A DNA stretch of 16,746 nucleotides from positions 1 through 16,746 of the forward strand of contig JAGLUC010000336.1 of NCBI GenBank assembly GCA_023134955.1. The letters are read 5' to 3'. Origin of the DNA: Methylococcales bacterium (GTDB taxonomy: Bacteria > Pseudomonadota > Gammaproteobacteria > Methylococcales > Methylomonadaceae). This document shows positions 1 to 7,806 of this stretch, in pieces. The first letter of the stretch is position 1, and every line of letters starts with the position of its first letter. Made by a program: the position numbers and the translations under genes. The notes under the pieces were generated by a model. The model was not told where the DNA came from, ran no database searches, and saw nothing but the letters and a program-made list of their open reading frames with translations.

Positions 1-432
1 GGTACCGGTTCAGGTTATCAGGCCGCTATCCTGTCCCACATGGTGCAGCAGGTTTATAGCGTTGAAATCATAGAAAGTCTAGCTACAAAGGTACACAACC
101 GACTCAACAAACTAGACTACAACAACATAAACCTTCGTACAGGCGATGGTTACTTCGGTTGGCCGGAATATGCACCTTTTGATGGCATCATAGTCACGGC
201 CGCTACACCTTATATTCCTCAGCCCTTGATTGAGCAGCTAAAAACTGAAGCTCGACTGGTTATCCCGGTTGGTTTCCCTCATAACTATCAGGAACTGATG
301 GTTGTCGAAAAAAAGGCAAACGGGGAAATCGTGACCCATTCAATTCTTAGCGTTGGTTTTGTACCGCTCACGGGTGATCATGATACGGAATCCGATAGTA
401 AAGACCACCTACACCAAGAACCTAAGAACTGA
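1..432 (+). CDS. pcm: Protein-L-isoaspartate O-methyltransferase, 5'-truncated by the window edge
   Basis: Uses S-adenosylmethionine to methylate L-isoaspartyl residues in damaged proteins, a cytoplasmic protein-repair step. The open frame enters at base 1 with GTGSGYQAA, the SAM-binding motif I of the PCMT family. It continues with VYSVEI (acidic residue for the ribose), RTGDGYFGW, the segment FDGIIVTAA, and LVIPVG followed by the family's terminal VPLTG. Only about 143 residues are present; the family is about 210-220 residues, so roughly the first third lies outside the window. The protein runs some 17 residues past VPLTG with a polar tail, slightly longer than usual, perhaps because the 3' end was rearranged when the following relic formed. 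The first internal ATG is at 40 but is not the true start. Confidence 0.93.
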   Translation, partial: GTGSGYQAAILSHMVQQVYSVEIIESLATKVHNRLNKLDYNNINLRTGDGYFGWPEYAPFDGIIVTAATPYIPQPLIEQLKTEARLVIPVGFPHNYQELMVVEKKANGEIVTHSILSVGFVPLTGDHDTESDSKDHLHQEPKN

Positions 433-613
433 GCAGTTAACTCTGGATGATAGTGCTGATATGGTCAGTGAATTACATAAAAATCACAGTGATTTATTGG
501 TTATTGAGCATAGTCTATTTATGACGACATGCTGCCAATCCAGAAAATAGAGTGTATCCAGTACCGACTGATATTGATCAACAAATCGCTTCTATGAAGC
601 TGGCGGCAATATG
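427..613 (+). pseudogene. ahcY: Relic of an S-adenosylhomocysteine hydrolase gene
   Basis: Two pieces of the shorter, archaeal/thermophile-like form of S-adenosylhomocysteinase can be recognised. In frame 2, about 434-508 encodes EQLTLDDSADMVSELHKN, which fits the conserved IDDGADMVSxLHK segment. In frame 3, 543-611 encodes ENRVYPVPTDID followed by QQIASMKLAA and a stop, which fits the family's C-terminal LENRVYPVPxxID segment. In a whole enzyme of about 420 residues these segments lie some 270 residues apart, so the catalytic and NAD-binding core has been deleted and the frame is broken. The intact enzyme would recycle the SAH made by methyltransferases such as the adjacent pcm. The assignment rests on recalled family motifs, not a search. 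Confidence 0.65.
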
Positions 614-750
614 ACTTACTTATCGTCTTAGAAAGAAGGTACATAATCAATCAGTGTGCATTGAGTCATACTATTTTCAGTTGATGATGTCGTAGAAGAT
701 AAGAATTGTGATAGCATCGATCTGAAATAATTAAAAAAGCTGTAATATTT
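614..750. other. Leader region of the N-ATPase operon
   Basis: This AT-rich stretch lies between the SAH hydrolase relic and atpD and should carry the operon promoter. TTGATG at 681-686 could serve as a -35 box, but no good -10 sits at 16-18 bp from it, so I do not call a promoter. There is no convincing Shine-Dalgarno immediately before the atpD GTG. No gene is supported here; a reverse reading frame over 628-954 is a shadow of atpD. Confidence 0.4.
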
Positions 751-2151
751 GTGAATAACATAACTGAATACGATGATGACCAGGTGACTGTTAGCGGCAG
801 CGTTAAATCTGTCAGAGGCAGTGTTGTTGATGTGTGTTTTCACGACCAATTGCCGCAAATTAATCAAATGCTGTTGGCTGGTAAAGAACAGAGCATCGTT
901 CTCGAAGTTGCCAGCTATTTGAATGAAACGGATGTGCGCTGTATCGCTTTTCATACCACTGAAGGACTGGCGCGGGGTGTAACAGTGATTAATTCTGGAA
1001 GCTTTCTGACCGTGCCTGTGGGGGAATCAGTATTGGGACGGATGATCAATGTTTTTGGTCATGCCATAGATGGTAAACCCCCACTTAGTACTACAGAAAC
1101 TCGCCCAGTGCATCAGCTTCCGCCAAAACTTGGGCAGCGTAGTGTCAGTTCGGAAGTCTTTGAAACCGGCATCAAAATTATTGATTTGCTATCGCCGTTG
1201 GAACGGGGTGGAAAAGCCGGGCTATTCGGCGGTGCAGGTGTAGGCAAAACAGTGGTGATTACTGAACTGATCCACAACATGGTCGGTCATTATCAAGGAG
1301 TCAGCGTTTTCTGCGGCATAGGCGAACGCTGCCGGGAAGCAGAAGAACTCTATCGAACCATGGACGAAGCTGATGTTTTGAAAGATTCCGTATTAATTTT
1401 TGGACAAATGAATGAACCCCCTGGGGTGCGCTTCCGGGTTGGTCATGCCGCTCTGTCAGTTGCAGAGTATTTTCGCGATGAAACCCGGCGCGATGTGCTA
1501 TTACTGATTGATAATATTTTTCGTTTTATTCAGGCCGGTGCCGAAGTGTCCGGTCTAATGGGCAGAATTCCTTCCCGGGTCGGTTATCAGCCGACTCTGG
1601 CAACGGAACTTGCAGAACTTGAAGAGCGCATTTGCAATTCAGCTGGCGGCAGCATGACCTCTATTCAGGCCGTTTATGTCCCGGCAGATGACTTTACCGA
1701 CCCGGCTGCAACCCATGTGTTCGGCCATCTTTCAGCTTCTGTTGTGTTGTCCCGCAAAAGGGCCAGTCAGGGTTTTTATCCAGCCGTTGATCCTCTGGCA
1801 TCGCGATCTAAAATGCTAAACGCCGCGATTGTCGGAGAGCGTCATTACTCAATTGCCACAGAAGTGCGCCGGGTACTGGCCGAATATGATGAGCTGCAGG
1901 ATATTATAGCGATGCTGGGACTGGAGGAATTAAGCGAAAATGATCGGGCTACCGTCAATCGTGCACGCCGGATAGAGCGGTTTCTCACCCAGCCATTTGT
2001 AACTACCGAACATTTTACTGGAAGCAAGGGGCAATTGGTCAGCTTGAAAGATACCTTGGAGGGATGCGAAAGAATTCTCAATGATGAATTTGCTCAAACT
2101 CCGGAACAGGCACTTTATATGATCGGTGCAATTGATATGGTTGACAGATGA
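751..2151 (+). CDS. atpD: N-ATPase (N-type F1Fo ATPase) subunit beta
   Basis: Catalytic F1 subunit of the rotary ATPase, 466 residues, the usual beta length. The P-loop is GGAGVGKT at residues 160-167, the catalytic glutamate is E192 in GIGER, and the Walker B aspartate is in LLIDN at 251-255. IPSRVGYQPTLATE and VYVPADDFTDPA are typical beta segments. The DELSEED loop has the variant form EELSEND at 392-398. After GER the sequence is CREAEELY where ordinary beta has TREGNDLY, consistent with the divergent N-type branch. The start is GTG at 751 with no strong ribosome binding site. It is the first gene of the cluster, and this beta-epsilon-first order is the N-ATPase arrangement; ordinary atp operons end with these two genes. 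Its stop overlaps the atpC start (ATGA). Confidence 0.97.
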   Translation: MNNITEYDDDQVTVSGSVKSVRGSVVDVCFHDQLPQINQMLLAGKEQSIVLEVASYLNETDVRCIAFHTTEGLARGVTVINSGSFLTVPVGESVLGRMINVFGHAIDGKPPLSTTETRPVHQLPPKLGQRSVSSEVFETGIKIIDLLSPLERGGKAGLFGGAGVGKTVVITELIHNMVGHYQGVSVFCGIGERCREAEELYRTMDEADVLKDSVLIFGQMNEPPGVRFRVGHAALSVAEYFRDETRRDVLLLIDNIFRFIQAGAEVSGLMGRIPSRVGYQPTLATELAELEERICNSAGGSMTSIQAVYVPADDFTDPAATHVFGHLSASVVLSRKRASQGFYPAVDPLASRSKMLNAAIVGERHYSIATEVRRVLAEYDELQDIIAMLGLEELSENDRATVNRARRIERFLTQPFVTTEHFTGSKGQLVSLKDTLEGCERILNDEFAQTPEQALYMIGAIDMVDR

Positions 2152-2537
2152 GATTGAAATTACTGTTGCCTAGTCATATTATGATCGACGAGCCGGTACA
2201 GAAAGTTATCGCCGAAGGCTGGAACGGTTCATTTTGTCTGGAACCCCGGCATGTCGATTTCGTTTCTGCGCTAAAGCCCGGATTGCTCCAGTTCATAGCC
2301 AAAACAGGAGAGGAGGTTTTTGTTGCAGTGGATGAAGGTATACTGGTCAAATGTGCTGATGAAGTCCTGATTTCAGCATACAATGCGGTTAGGGGAGATA
2401 ATCTGTCCACATTAAAAGACACAGTGGAACATCGCTTCCGGCAACTGGATGAAAGCGAGCGAATTGCACGCAGTGCACTGGCAAGGCTGGAGGCTGGAGT
2501 GGTCAGGCGATTCACGCAAATACACGACAAGTTTTGA
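2148..2537 (+). CDS. atpC: N-ATPase subunit epsilon
   Basis: Central-stalk subunit that couples F1 to the c-ring, 129 residues. An N-terminal beta-sandwich (about 1-85) includes the typical GSFCLEPRHVDFVSALKPG and VFVAVDEGILV segments. An alpha-helical C-terminal part (about 88-129) is rich in Arg and Glu. The ATG overlaps the atpD stop by 4 bp, which suggests translational coupling. The stop overlaps the atpQ ATG by one base (TGATG). Identity rests on position right after beta and on this fold-like pattern; sequence conservation of epsilon is low in general. Confidence 0.93.
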   Translation: MRLKLLLPSHIMIDEPVQKVIAEGWNGSFCLEPRHVDFVSALKPGLLQFIAKTGEEVFVAVDEGILVKCADEVLISAYNAVRGDNLSTLKDTVEHRFRQLDESERIARSALARLEAGVVRRFTQIHDKF

Positions 2538-2842
2538 TGACAAAACATAAACAAAAACCACTGACTGACAGGAACTTCACAAAGTCCATAGAGAAACAGG
2601 CTAAACGCAAAATCAAAGCCCGACAAAATGGACACCACGGCATTTTTTTCGGCTTGGGCATGTTTGGTCTGATTGGTTGGTCAGTGATAATTCCCACGTT
2701 AGCTGGTATTGCTCTGGGACTTTGGATCGATAAAAGCTGGCCAGGCCAGATTTCCTGGACACTGACCTTAATGTTTGTTGGTGTCGTGCTGGGTTGTCTG
2801 AATGCCTGGCACTGGATCGGCGAGGAGAGAGGCGATGAGTGA
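2537..2842 (+). CDS. atpQ: N-ATPase accessory membrane protein AtpQ (AtpI-like)
   Basis: Small membrane protein of 101 residues with a basic cytoplasmic N-terminus (Lys/Arg-rich, residues 1-34) and two predicted membrane helices at about 36-64 and 72-94. The segment GWSVIIPTLAGIALGLWID matches the AtpI/ATPase gene 1 type of F1Fo accessory protein. AtpI-like proteins are thought to help c-ring assembly and perhaps bind Mg2+; the exact role of AtpQ is not established. I take ATG 2537, which overlaps the atpC stop, over the in-frame TTG one codon upstream. It is found third in N-ATPase operons, as here. Confidence 0.88.
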   Translation: MTKHKQKPLTDRNFTKSIEKQAKRKIKARQNGHHGIFFGLGMFGLIGWSVIIPTLAGIALGLWIDKSWPGQISWTLTLMFVGVVLGCLNAWHWIGEERGDE

Positions 2843-3113
2843 AACTTTTTTTCAAAATATTGGATTCCTGTTTTGGGGAGTCGCGCTAGGGTTTTTTTAC
2901 TTCGGTGGACTCTGGTTTACCGTACGTCGCTTAACTACTGCTAAATATGTGGCTCTTTGGATGCTGGCTAGCTTTGTGATCCGCAATCTGCTGGTGGTTA
3001 TTGGATTTTATCCGGTCGTACTGCAAGGCTGGCAGTCGGCTCTGTTTTGTCTGGCTGGCTTCATTATGATTCGTTTTGTTCTGATTCATCGGATTAAAGT
3101 TCAATTCAACTGA
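2835..3113 (+). CDS. atpR: N-ATPase accessory membrane protein AtpR
   Basis: 92-residue integral membrane protein with three predicted helices at about 8-29, 37-60 and 64-84. Arginines occur inside or at the edge of the helices: R31/R32, R50 in SFVIRNLLV, and R80 in IMIRFVL. AtpR is specific to N-ATPases, and its buried arginines have been proposed to face the c-subunit carboxylates; that role is a literature proposal, not shown here. The start is ATG 2835, chosen because GAGGAGAG at 2822-2829 is well placed as a ribosome binding site and the ATG overlaps the atpQ stop by 8 bp. An upstream in-frame GTG at 2802 is rejected. Confidence 0.88.
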   Translation: MSETFFQNIGFLFWGVALGFFYFGGLWFTVRRLTTAKYVALWMLASFVIRNLLVVIGFYPVVLQGWQSALFCLAGFIMIRFVLIHRIKVQFN

Positions 3114-3133
3114 TGAAAACGAGGATATGACTG

Positions 3134-3850
3134 ATGTTACTGAACTCTGATCAAATTATTCTGTGGCAATACGGATTCATCAAAATTAATGCTACGCTGG
3201 CGTTTACCTGGGGAGTTATGGCGTTGTTGGCAATAGGCAGTTTTCTAGTGACCCGACGGTTATCAATTGAGCCGCCCATTTCAAAAGCGCAAAACCTATT
3301 GGAAGTTATTGTTTATCACGTCAATGAGCAAATTCGTGAAGTCAGTCAGCAGAAACCGGCGCGATATCTTCCCCTCATCGGAAGCCTGTTTCTGTTTATT
3401 TTTCTGTCCAACTTGTTGGCTGTCGTTCCAGGCTATATTCCACCAACAGGATCGTTATCGACTACCACGGCACTGGCATTGTGCGTATTTGTTGCCGTTC
3501 CAGTATATGGTATCAGTCAGTTGGGGCTGTGGAACTATCTTAAACAATATTGCCGCCCTAATCTGTTCATGCTACCGTTTAATATCGTTGCTGAGTTTTC
3601 TCGTACTCTGGCGTTGGCAGTCAGGCTCTACGGGAATATCATGAGTGGTGTGGTTATAGGTGCCATATTTCTCAGCTTTGTCCCGTTTTTTTTCCCGATT
3701 CTGATGCAGATTCTAGGGTTACTGACCGGAACCATTCAAGCCTATATTTTTTCAGTATTGACTATGGTTTACATTGCTTCGGGCATCTCTTCCCGAGACA
3801 GCATCAAAAAAAACAATCACCCGAAAATTGAAGGAGACACTAATGAATGA
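3134..3850 (+). CDS. atpB: N-ATPase subunit a
   Basis: Membrane stator subunit that forms the ion half-channels against the c-ring, 238 residues with about five hydrophobic segments. The essential stator arginine is R164 in the hallmark ALAVRLYGNIMSG. NLLEVIVYHV, GSLFLFIFLSNLLAVVPGY and the loop PPTGSLSTTTALAL are standard a-subunit features. The start is ATG 3134, preceded by GAGG at 3121-3124; the ATG at 3127 is out of frame and closes after seven codons. The 3' end overlaps the atpE start by 8 bp. Confidence 0.95.
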   Translation: MLLNSDQIILWQYGFIKINATLAFTWGVMALLAIGSFLVTRRLSIEPPISKAQNLLEVIVYHVNEQIREVSQQKPARYLPLIGSLFLFIFLSNLLAVVPGYIPPTGSLSTTTALALCVFVAVPVYGISQLGLWNYLKQYCRPNLFMLPFNIVAEFSRTLALAVRLYGNIMSGVVIGAIFLSFVPFFFPILMQILGLLTGTIQAYIFSVLTMVYIASGISSRDSIKKNNHPKIEGDTNE

Positions 3851-4121
3851 AATTAGCTTAATAAGCATGATATCGATCTTTACTGCAGGCATCACTATTG
3901 CGATTGGCTCGCTAGGGCCAGCACTTGGAGAAGGTCGAGCGGTTGCCCAGGCACTGAGTGCCATAGCCCAACAACCGGATGAAGCCAACACCATTACCCG
4001 AACGCTTTTTGTCGGCTTGGCCATGGTCGAATCGACTGCTATTTATTGTTTAGTCATTTCGATGATTCTGATATTTGCCAACCCTTTTTGGGAATACGCT
4101 ATCTCTCAAGCTGGAGGTTAG
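3843..4121 (+). CDS. atpE: N-ATPase subunit c
   Basis: Rotor-ring proteolipid, 92 residues forming a two-helix hairpin. Helix 1 carries the glycine-rich ring-packing face (GSLGPALGEG) and helix 2 the ion-carrying glutamate E63 in MVESTAIY. E30, S64, T65 and Y68 align with the Na+-ligand positions of the Ilyobacter/Propionigenium c ring (Q32, S66, T67, Y70), with Glu replacing Gln on helix 1. The loop is AQQPDEA. The start is ATG 3843 with AGGAG at 3832-3836; a longer in-frame reading back to 3774 lies inside atpB and is not used. The subunit ends ISQAGG shortly after NPFWE, within the normal range for c. Confidence 0.96.
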   Translation: MNEISLISMISIFTAGITIAIGSLGPALGEGRAVAQALSAIAQQPDEANTITRTLFVGLAMVESTAIYCLVISMILIFANPFWEYAISQAGG

Positions 4122-4124
4122 TTT

Positions 4125-4874
4125 ATGGCAATAGACTGGTTTACCACCAGTGCTCAGATTATTAACTTTCTGATTCTGGTCTGGTTGCTGAAAAAACTAT
4201 TGTTTCGTCCCATAATCAACGCTATGGAGCGTCGTGAACAGGGGCTTGCCGATAGGTTGCAGCAAGTGGAAACGCAAATGAGCGAGGCGCAGGCATTAAA
4301 AAACAAGTATGAACAACATCTTCAGCAACTGCAAATCGAAAATGACGAGGTTTTATCGCAAGCTAGACAACAGGCAGAAACCGAAAAAGCCGAGTCTTTG
4401 CTGCATCTGAGTGAAGAAATTGAGCAGAAAAAAAAACAGTTTGCTGACGAAATGAATAAGGAACAACAGGAACTGGAACCTTTGATCAGCCGTACTATTG
4501 CTGAAAAATCGCTAACACTCAGCCACAAGATTCTGACTAAGCTGGCCGGTCAGGCTTTGGAACAGCAAATCATTGATCATTTTCTACAACATCTGTCTGA
4601 CTTGCCTGAGAATGAGAAAGTATCGATCCGCCAGGCTTTGCTAGAAGATAATTCTGCCATCGTCATCACCCATTTTCAGCCGGACACGGCGACCCGACAG
4701 AAAATACAGAACTGGTTTGACAGTTTTGCACCTGATTCCAGCCTATTATTTAAGCAACGCGATTATCTGGTCTGCGGCATTGCGCTGGAAGTAGCCGGGC
4801 GTAGTTGGGAATGGAATGTTGACCGTTATCTTACAGAACTGGGGACTGTGCTGTTAAAGTCTCCAGGGCAGTAA
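4125..4874 (+). CDS. atpF: N-ATPase subunit b with long C-terminal extension (delta replacement)
   Basis: Peripheral-stalk subunit, 249 residues against about 156 for ordinary b. One N-terminal membrane helix at about 8-26 ends in KKLLFRPI, followed by the conserved INAMERRE turn. A long charged coiled coil (about 35-125) follows, rich in Glu, Gln and Lys. The last 120 or so residues, including WFDSFAPDSSLLF and LVCGIALEVAGRSWEW, are not in normal b subunits. N-ATPase operons lack a delta gene, and none is present here, so this extension is thought to supply the contact to the top of F1. The ribosome binding site GGAGG lies at 4113-4117. Confidence 0.93.
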   Translation: MAIDWFTTSAQIINFLILVWLLKKLLFRPIINAMERREQGLADRLQQVETQMSEAQALKNKYEQHLQQLQIENDEVLSQARQQAETEKAESLLHLSEEIEQKKKQFADEMNKEQQELEPLISRTIAEKSLTLSHKILTKLAGQALEQQIIDHFLQHLSDLPENEKVSIRQALLEDNSAIVITHFQPDTATRQKIQNWFDSFAPDSSLLFKQRDYLVCGIALEVAGRSWEWNVDRYLTELGTVLLKSPGQ

Positions 4875-4876
4875 TT

Positions 4877-6412
4877 ATGAACGGACTGTTTCAGCAATAT
4901 CTTCAGCAGGCTTCGCAACATATAGACAATGTCCTACAAAACGATCATTTTTCCCTGCATGAACGGGAAATCGGCCGATTGATTAGGGTGAGTTCGGGGG
5001 TAGCTAGTGTAAGTGGTTTGCCAAATACCAAAGCAATGGAACTGTTACGTTTTGAAAACGGCATCATGGGTATTGCCTTTAATCTGGATCCGGATGAAAT
5101 CGGCGTTATTTTACTGGGTGAAGATACAGAACTCATGGCAGGTAGTAGAGTCGAACGTAGCGGCAGGGTTATTGATATACCAGTAGGTCATGCTTTGCTT
5201 GGACGGGTTATTGATTCGCTCGGTCAGCCACTGGATAATAGTGGTTCTTTACAGGCTGGATCACGTTGGCCTATAGAACGAGATGCGAGACCTATTATAG
5301 AACGTGCTCCGGTTTCAGCTCCCCTGCAAACAGGCATTAAAGTGATTGATGCCCTAATCCCCATCGGCCGTGGTCAGCGTCAGCTAATTCTGGGTGATCG
5401 TCAGACTGGTAAAACTGCAATTGCTATTGATACCGTGCTAAATCAGCATGACAAAAACATGATTTGCATTTACTGTGCCATCGGTCAACGCGGTTCAGCG
5501 GTCGCTAAAGTTATTCAGCATCTGAAAAAGCATGATGCCCTGAAATATAGTATGGTGCTGGTTGCCACAGGCGAATCGACACCAGGACTTCTTTATATCG
5601 CACCTTATGCGGCTACCAGTATCGGTGAATGGTTTATGGAACAGGGTCACGATGTACTGATCATCTATGACGATCTCACCCGTCATGCCCATGCCTATCG
5701 TGAATTATCCCTATTGTTAAGGAGACCACCCGGACGTGAGGCTTATCCTGGTGATATTTTCTATCTGCACTCACGCTTGCTGGAACGGGCAACTCATTTG
5801 AAACAAAAATATGGCGGAGGCAGTTTGACCGCTTTGCCTATTATTGAAACTCAAGCGCAGAATCTGTCTGCTTATATTCCTACCAATCTGATTTCGATTA
5901 CCGATGGTCAGGTTTATCTATCGCCAGTACTGTTTCAGAAAGGCGAATTACCAGCAGTTGATGTAGGTAAGTCGGTTTCCCGTGTTGGTGGGAAAGCCCA
6001 GCTTCCGAGTTATTTGGATATATCTGGTCCGTTACGGCTGTCGTATTCACAGTTTGAAGAACTGGAAACATTCGCCCGTTTCGGAACCCGACTGGATGAA
6101 GCTACTCGCCAAAATATTGAGCGAGGGCGACGGGTAAGAGAAACATTAAAACAGGATGAAAGTAGAGCTCTCAATGTTTTTGAGCAAATCATGATTTTGC
6201 TGGCGGTTAATGCCGGATTATTTGATCCCTTGCCTATTGCTAAGGTAAAAAAGGCAGGGCTTCAATTATGTAGTGCAGTTGCCGATCGCTTTGTGTCTCA
6301 GCAACATAAGATCTATAACGGCGAACGCTTAACTGCCGAAGAAAAGGATCAGCTACTGGATTTTGCGCGCTCCGTACTTAGGACTGAGGATTTAATAACT
6401 TCCCGGTTTTGA
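4877..6412 (+). CDS. atpA: N-ATPase subunit alpha
   Basis: Non-catalytic nucleotide-binding F1 subunit, 511 residues, full length. The P-loop is GDRQTGKT at 173-180, the catalytic-site arginine finger is R369 in VGKSVSRVGGKAQ, and IYDDLTRHAHAYRELSLLLRR-type Walker B sequence lies at about 262-283. It starts two bases after the atpF stop. The last codons (LRTEDLITSRF) lie within the left arm of the palindrome that follows, so the C-terminal few residues may have been supplied by that element. Confidence 0.97.
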   Translation: MNGLFQQYLQQASQHIDNVLQNDHFSLHEREIGRLIRVSSGVASVSGLPNTKAMELLRFENGIMGIAFNLDPDEIGVILLGEDTELMAGSRVERSGRVIDIPVGHALLGRVIDSLGQPLDNSGSLQAGSRWPIERDARPIIERAPVSAPLQTGIKVIDALIPIGRGQRQLILGDRQTGKTAIAIDTVLNQHDKNMICIYCAIGQRGSAVAKVIQHLKKHDALKYSMVLVATGESTPGLLYIAPYAATSIGEWFMEQGHDVLIIYDDLTRHAHAYRELSLLLRRPPGREAYPGDIFYLHSRLLERATHLKQKYGGGSLTALPIIETQAQNLSAYIPTNLISITDGQVYLSPVLFQKGELPAVDVGKSVSRVGGKAQLPSYLDISGPLRLSYSQFEELETFARFGTRLDEATRQNIERGRRVRETLKQDESRALNVFEQIMILLAVNAGLFDPLPIAKVKKAGLQLCSAVADRFVSQQHKIYNGERLTAEEKDQLLDFARSVLRTEDLITSRF

Positions 6413-6541
6413 CTTGTCTTTTTACTCCACAGAAGCACCAATAAAATAGTTGCGTAGCTTGCTATGCGCCTGTTTTATTGGCACTCCTGTGAAGCCAAAA
6501 TCCTACGCCAAACTCCAGTAACTTATTAAATCCTCAGTCCT
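6380..6541. repeat. 160-bp nested palindrome between atpA and atpG
   Basis: Three inverted repeats share nearly one centre at about 6460. The outer arms, 6380-6398 and 6523-6541 (aggactgaggatttaataa), match perfectly over 19 bp. The middle arms, 6428-6449 and 6470-6491, match with few mismatches around a shared ccaataaaa core. The inner stem is 6451-6458 / 6461-6468. From about 6418 to 6501 the strand folds into one long imperfect hairpin. The left outer arm is coding sequence of atpA. It looks like a small palindromic mobile element or an inverted duplication, and could also form a strong RNA hairpin that lowers atpG expression. Confidence 0.8.
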
Positions 6542-6564
6542 TAACACCATTACGGAAAATATTG

Positions 6565-7458
6565 ATGAAAACCCTTGAACAACTACAGCGGGATATGGAT
6601 ACAACTGCCAGCCTACAGGAAATCGTCCGTACCATGAAAGTACTTGCGGCAGTAAGCATTAGACAGTACGAACGGGCACAGGAATCTTTGCTGCACTACA
6701 ATCGCACGGTTGAACTGGGTCTACAGGTAGTTTTAAAACAACAAGCGGCCATCACAATGGCGAAAGTTCGGAAAAAGGTTCAACCGGTGGTAGGTGCGAT
6801 CATTTTTGGTTCCGATCATGGTTTATGCGGCCGCTATAATGAAAGTATTGCTGAATTTGCAATGCTTGAGCTGGAAAAAATAAACCCGAATCAGGATTCT
6901 CGACGGATTCTGGTGGTCGGTGCCCGTATTGAAGCCTTCTTACATGAAATGGATCAAGCCGTGGAAGAATGTTTTTTTGTACCGGGAACTGTCGATAATA
7001 TTACTGGCACTGTGCAGAATATATTGCAAAAAATAGATTTGTGGCAATTGGAAGGTATCGAGCAGGTCATGCTGTTTCATCATGTTCGCCAGCAACGATC
7101 TAGCTATCCACCTCAAGCACGGCAATTATTACCGGTTGATTTGAGCAGCTTTAATCACAAGCGAGTCAAGCGATGGCCTTCCCACTCTCTACCGCAATTT
7201 ACTCTGCCTGTAGAAGAACTGCTGAGCGCTCTGATTCAGGAACTTCTTTTTATCAGGCTGTTTAGTGCCTGTACTGAGTCGTTAGCTGGCGAACACGCCA
7301 GTCGACTTATGTCCATGCAGGTAGCAGAAAAGAATATTCAACAACGCCTGGAGTCATTAACAGCTACCTACCGTCAGCAACGTCAAAATCAGATTACCGA
7401 GGAGTTATTGGATGTGGTGTCTGGATTTGAGGCTTTACATGGTAAACAGAGAAATTAA
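6565..7458 (+). CDS. atpG: N-ATPase subunit gamma
   Basis: Central rotor shaft, 297 residues, normal length. The N-terminal helix contains the conserved register (LQEIVRTMKVLAAVSIRQY, where ordinary gamma has TQKITKAMKMVAA). FGSDHGLCGRYNESI fits the family's GLCGxxN segment, and the C-terminal helix carries the family-like ASRLMSMQVAEKNI followed by RQNQITEELLDVVSG. Start at ATG 6565, with only a weak ribosome binding site; the TTG immediately before it is not needed. It is the last gene of the operon and the only one separated from its neighbour by a real gap, which the palindrome fills. Confidence 0.95.
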   Translation: MKTLEQLQRDMDTTASLQEIVRTMKVLAAVSIRQYERAQESLLHYNRTVELGLQVVLKQQAAITMAKVRKKVQPVVGAIIFGSDHGLCGRYNESIAEFAMLELEKINPNQDSRRILVVGARIEAFLHEMDQAVEECFFVPGTVDNITGTVQNILQKIDLWQLEGIEQVMLFHHVRQQRSSYPPQARQLLPVDLSSFNHKRVKRWPSHSLPQFTLPVEELLSALIQELLFIRLFSACTESLAGEHASRLMSMQVAEKNIQQRLESLTATYRQQRQNQITEELLDVVSGFEALHGKQRN

Positions 7459-7806
7459 TCATTGTATAAGCTGTAATTAGGTGTCCAGGTTGCTATTGAC
7501 TGTAAATCGGCATCGAATATAAAGCAAGGCGTAGTAATCTATTAATCGAATACAGCTCTTCAGTTGTCACGCTTTGCTGTTCTCATGGTTCTCATGGCTT
7601 TTTTCAGTCTGGTCCCTTTTCAGGTATTCGAAAACAGATAGTATTTTCTAATATATTCGGTTTTTTCCGCAAGAAGAGCTGGAGGAGATAAGACAAATAT
7701 TTTATCGAAAAAGATTTTTTGTTTAGTGTTTAACCAGTTCCCGCACTTTGACTGTCGTTTTTCCTGGTACCTGATCATCTGCAACATTTACTCAAAATAA
7801 CTTAAA
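7459..7806. other. Intergenic stretch after the N-ATPase operon
   Basis: No gene is supported here. There is a 9-bp tandem duplication of ttctcatgg at 7580-7597. The 17-mer agttgtcacgctttgct at 7562-7578 recurs in interrupted form near 11105. I see no clear intrinsic terminator for the operon. Confidence 0.5.

Noticed and set aside
353..550. A 65-codon + strand ORF overlapping the end of pcm
   Set aside because: Its second half is the inner segment of the SAH hydrolase relic and its first half is pcm read in another frame; it is not a gene.
628..954. A 108-codon - strand ORF across the atpD start
   Set aside because: It overlaps the strongly supported atpD N-terminus and has no recognisable motif; treated as a shadow frame.
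2174..2638. A 154-codon - strand ORF opposite atpC/atpQ
   Set aside because: It lies antisense to tightly overlapping operon genes and its low-complexity Ser/Thr-rich translation is typical of a shadow frame.
6418..6501. Calling the atpA-atpG hairpin an ordinary intrinsic terminator
   Set aside because: It has no T tract after the stem and lies between two subunits needed in fixed ratio; the concentric outer arms point to an element or an inverted duplication.
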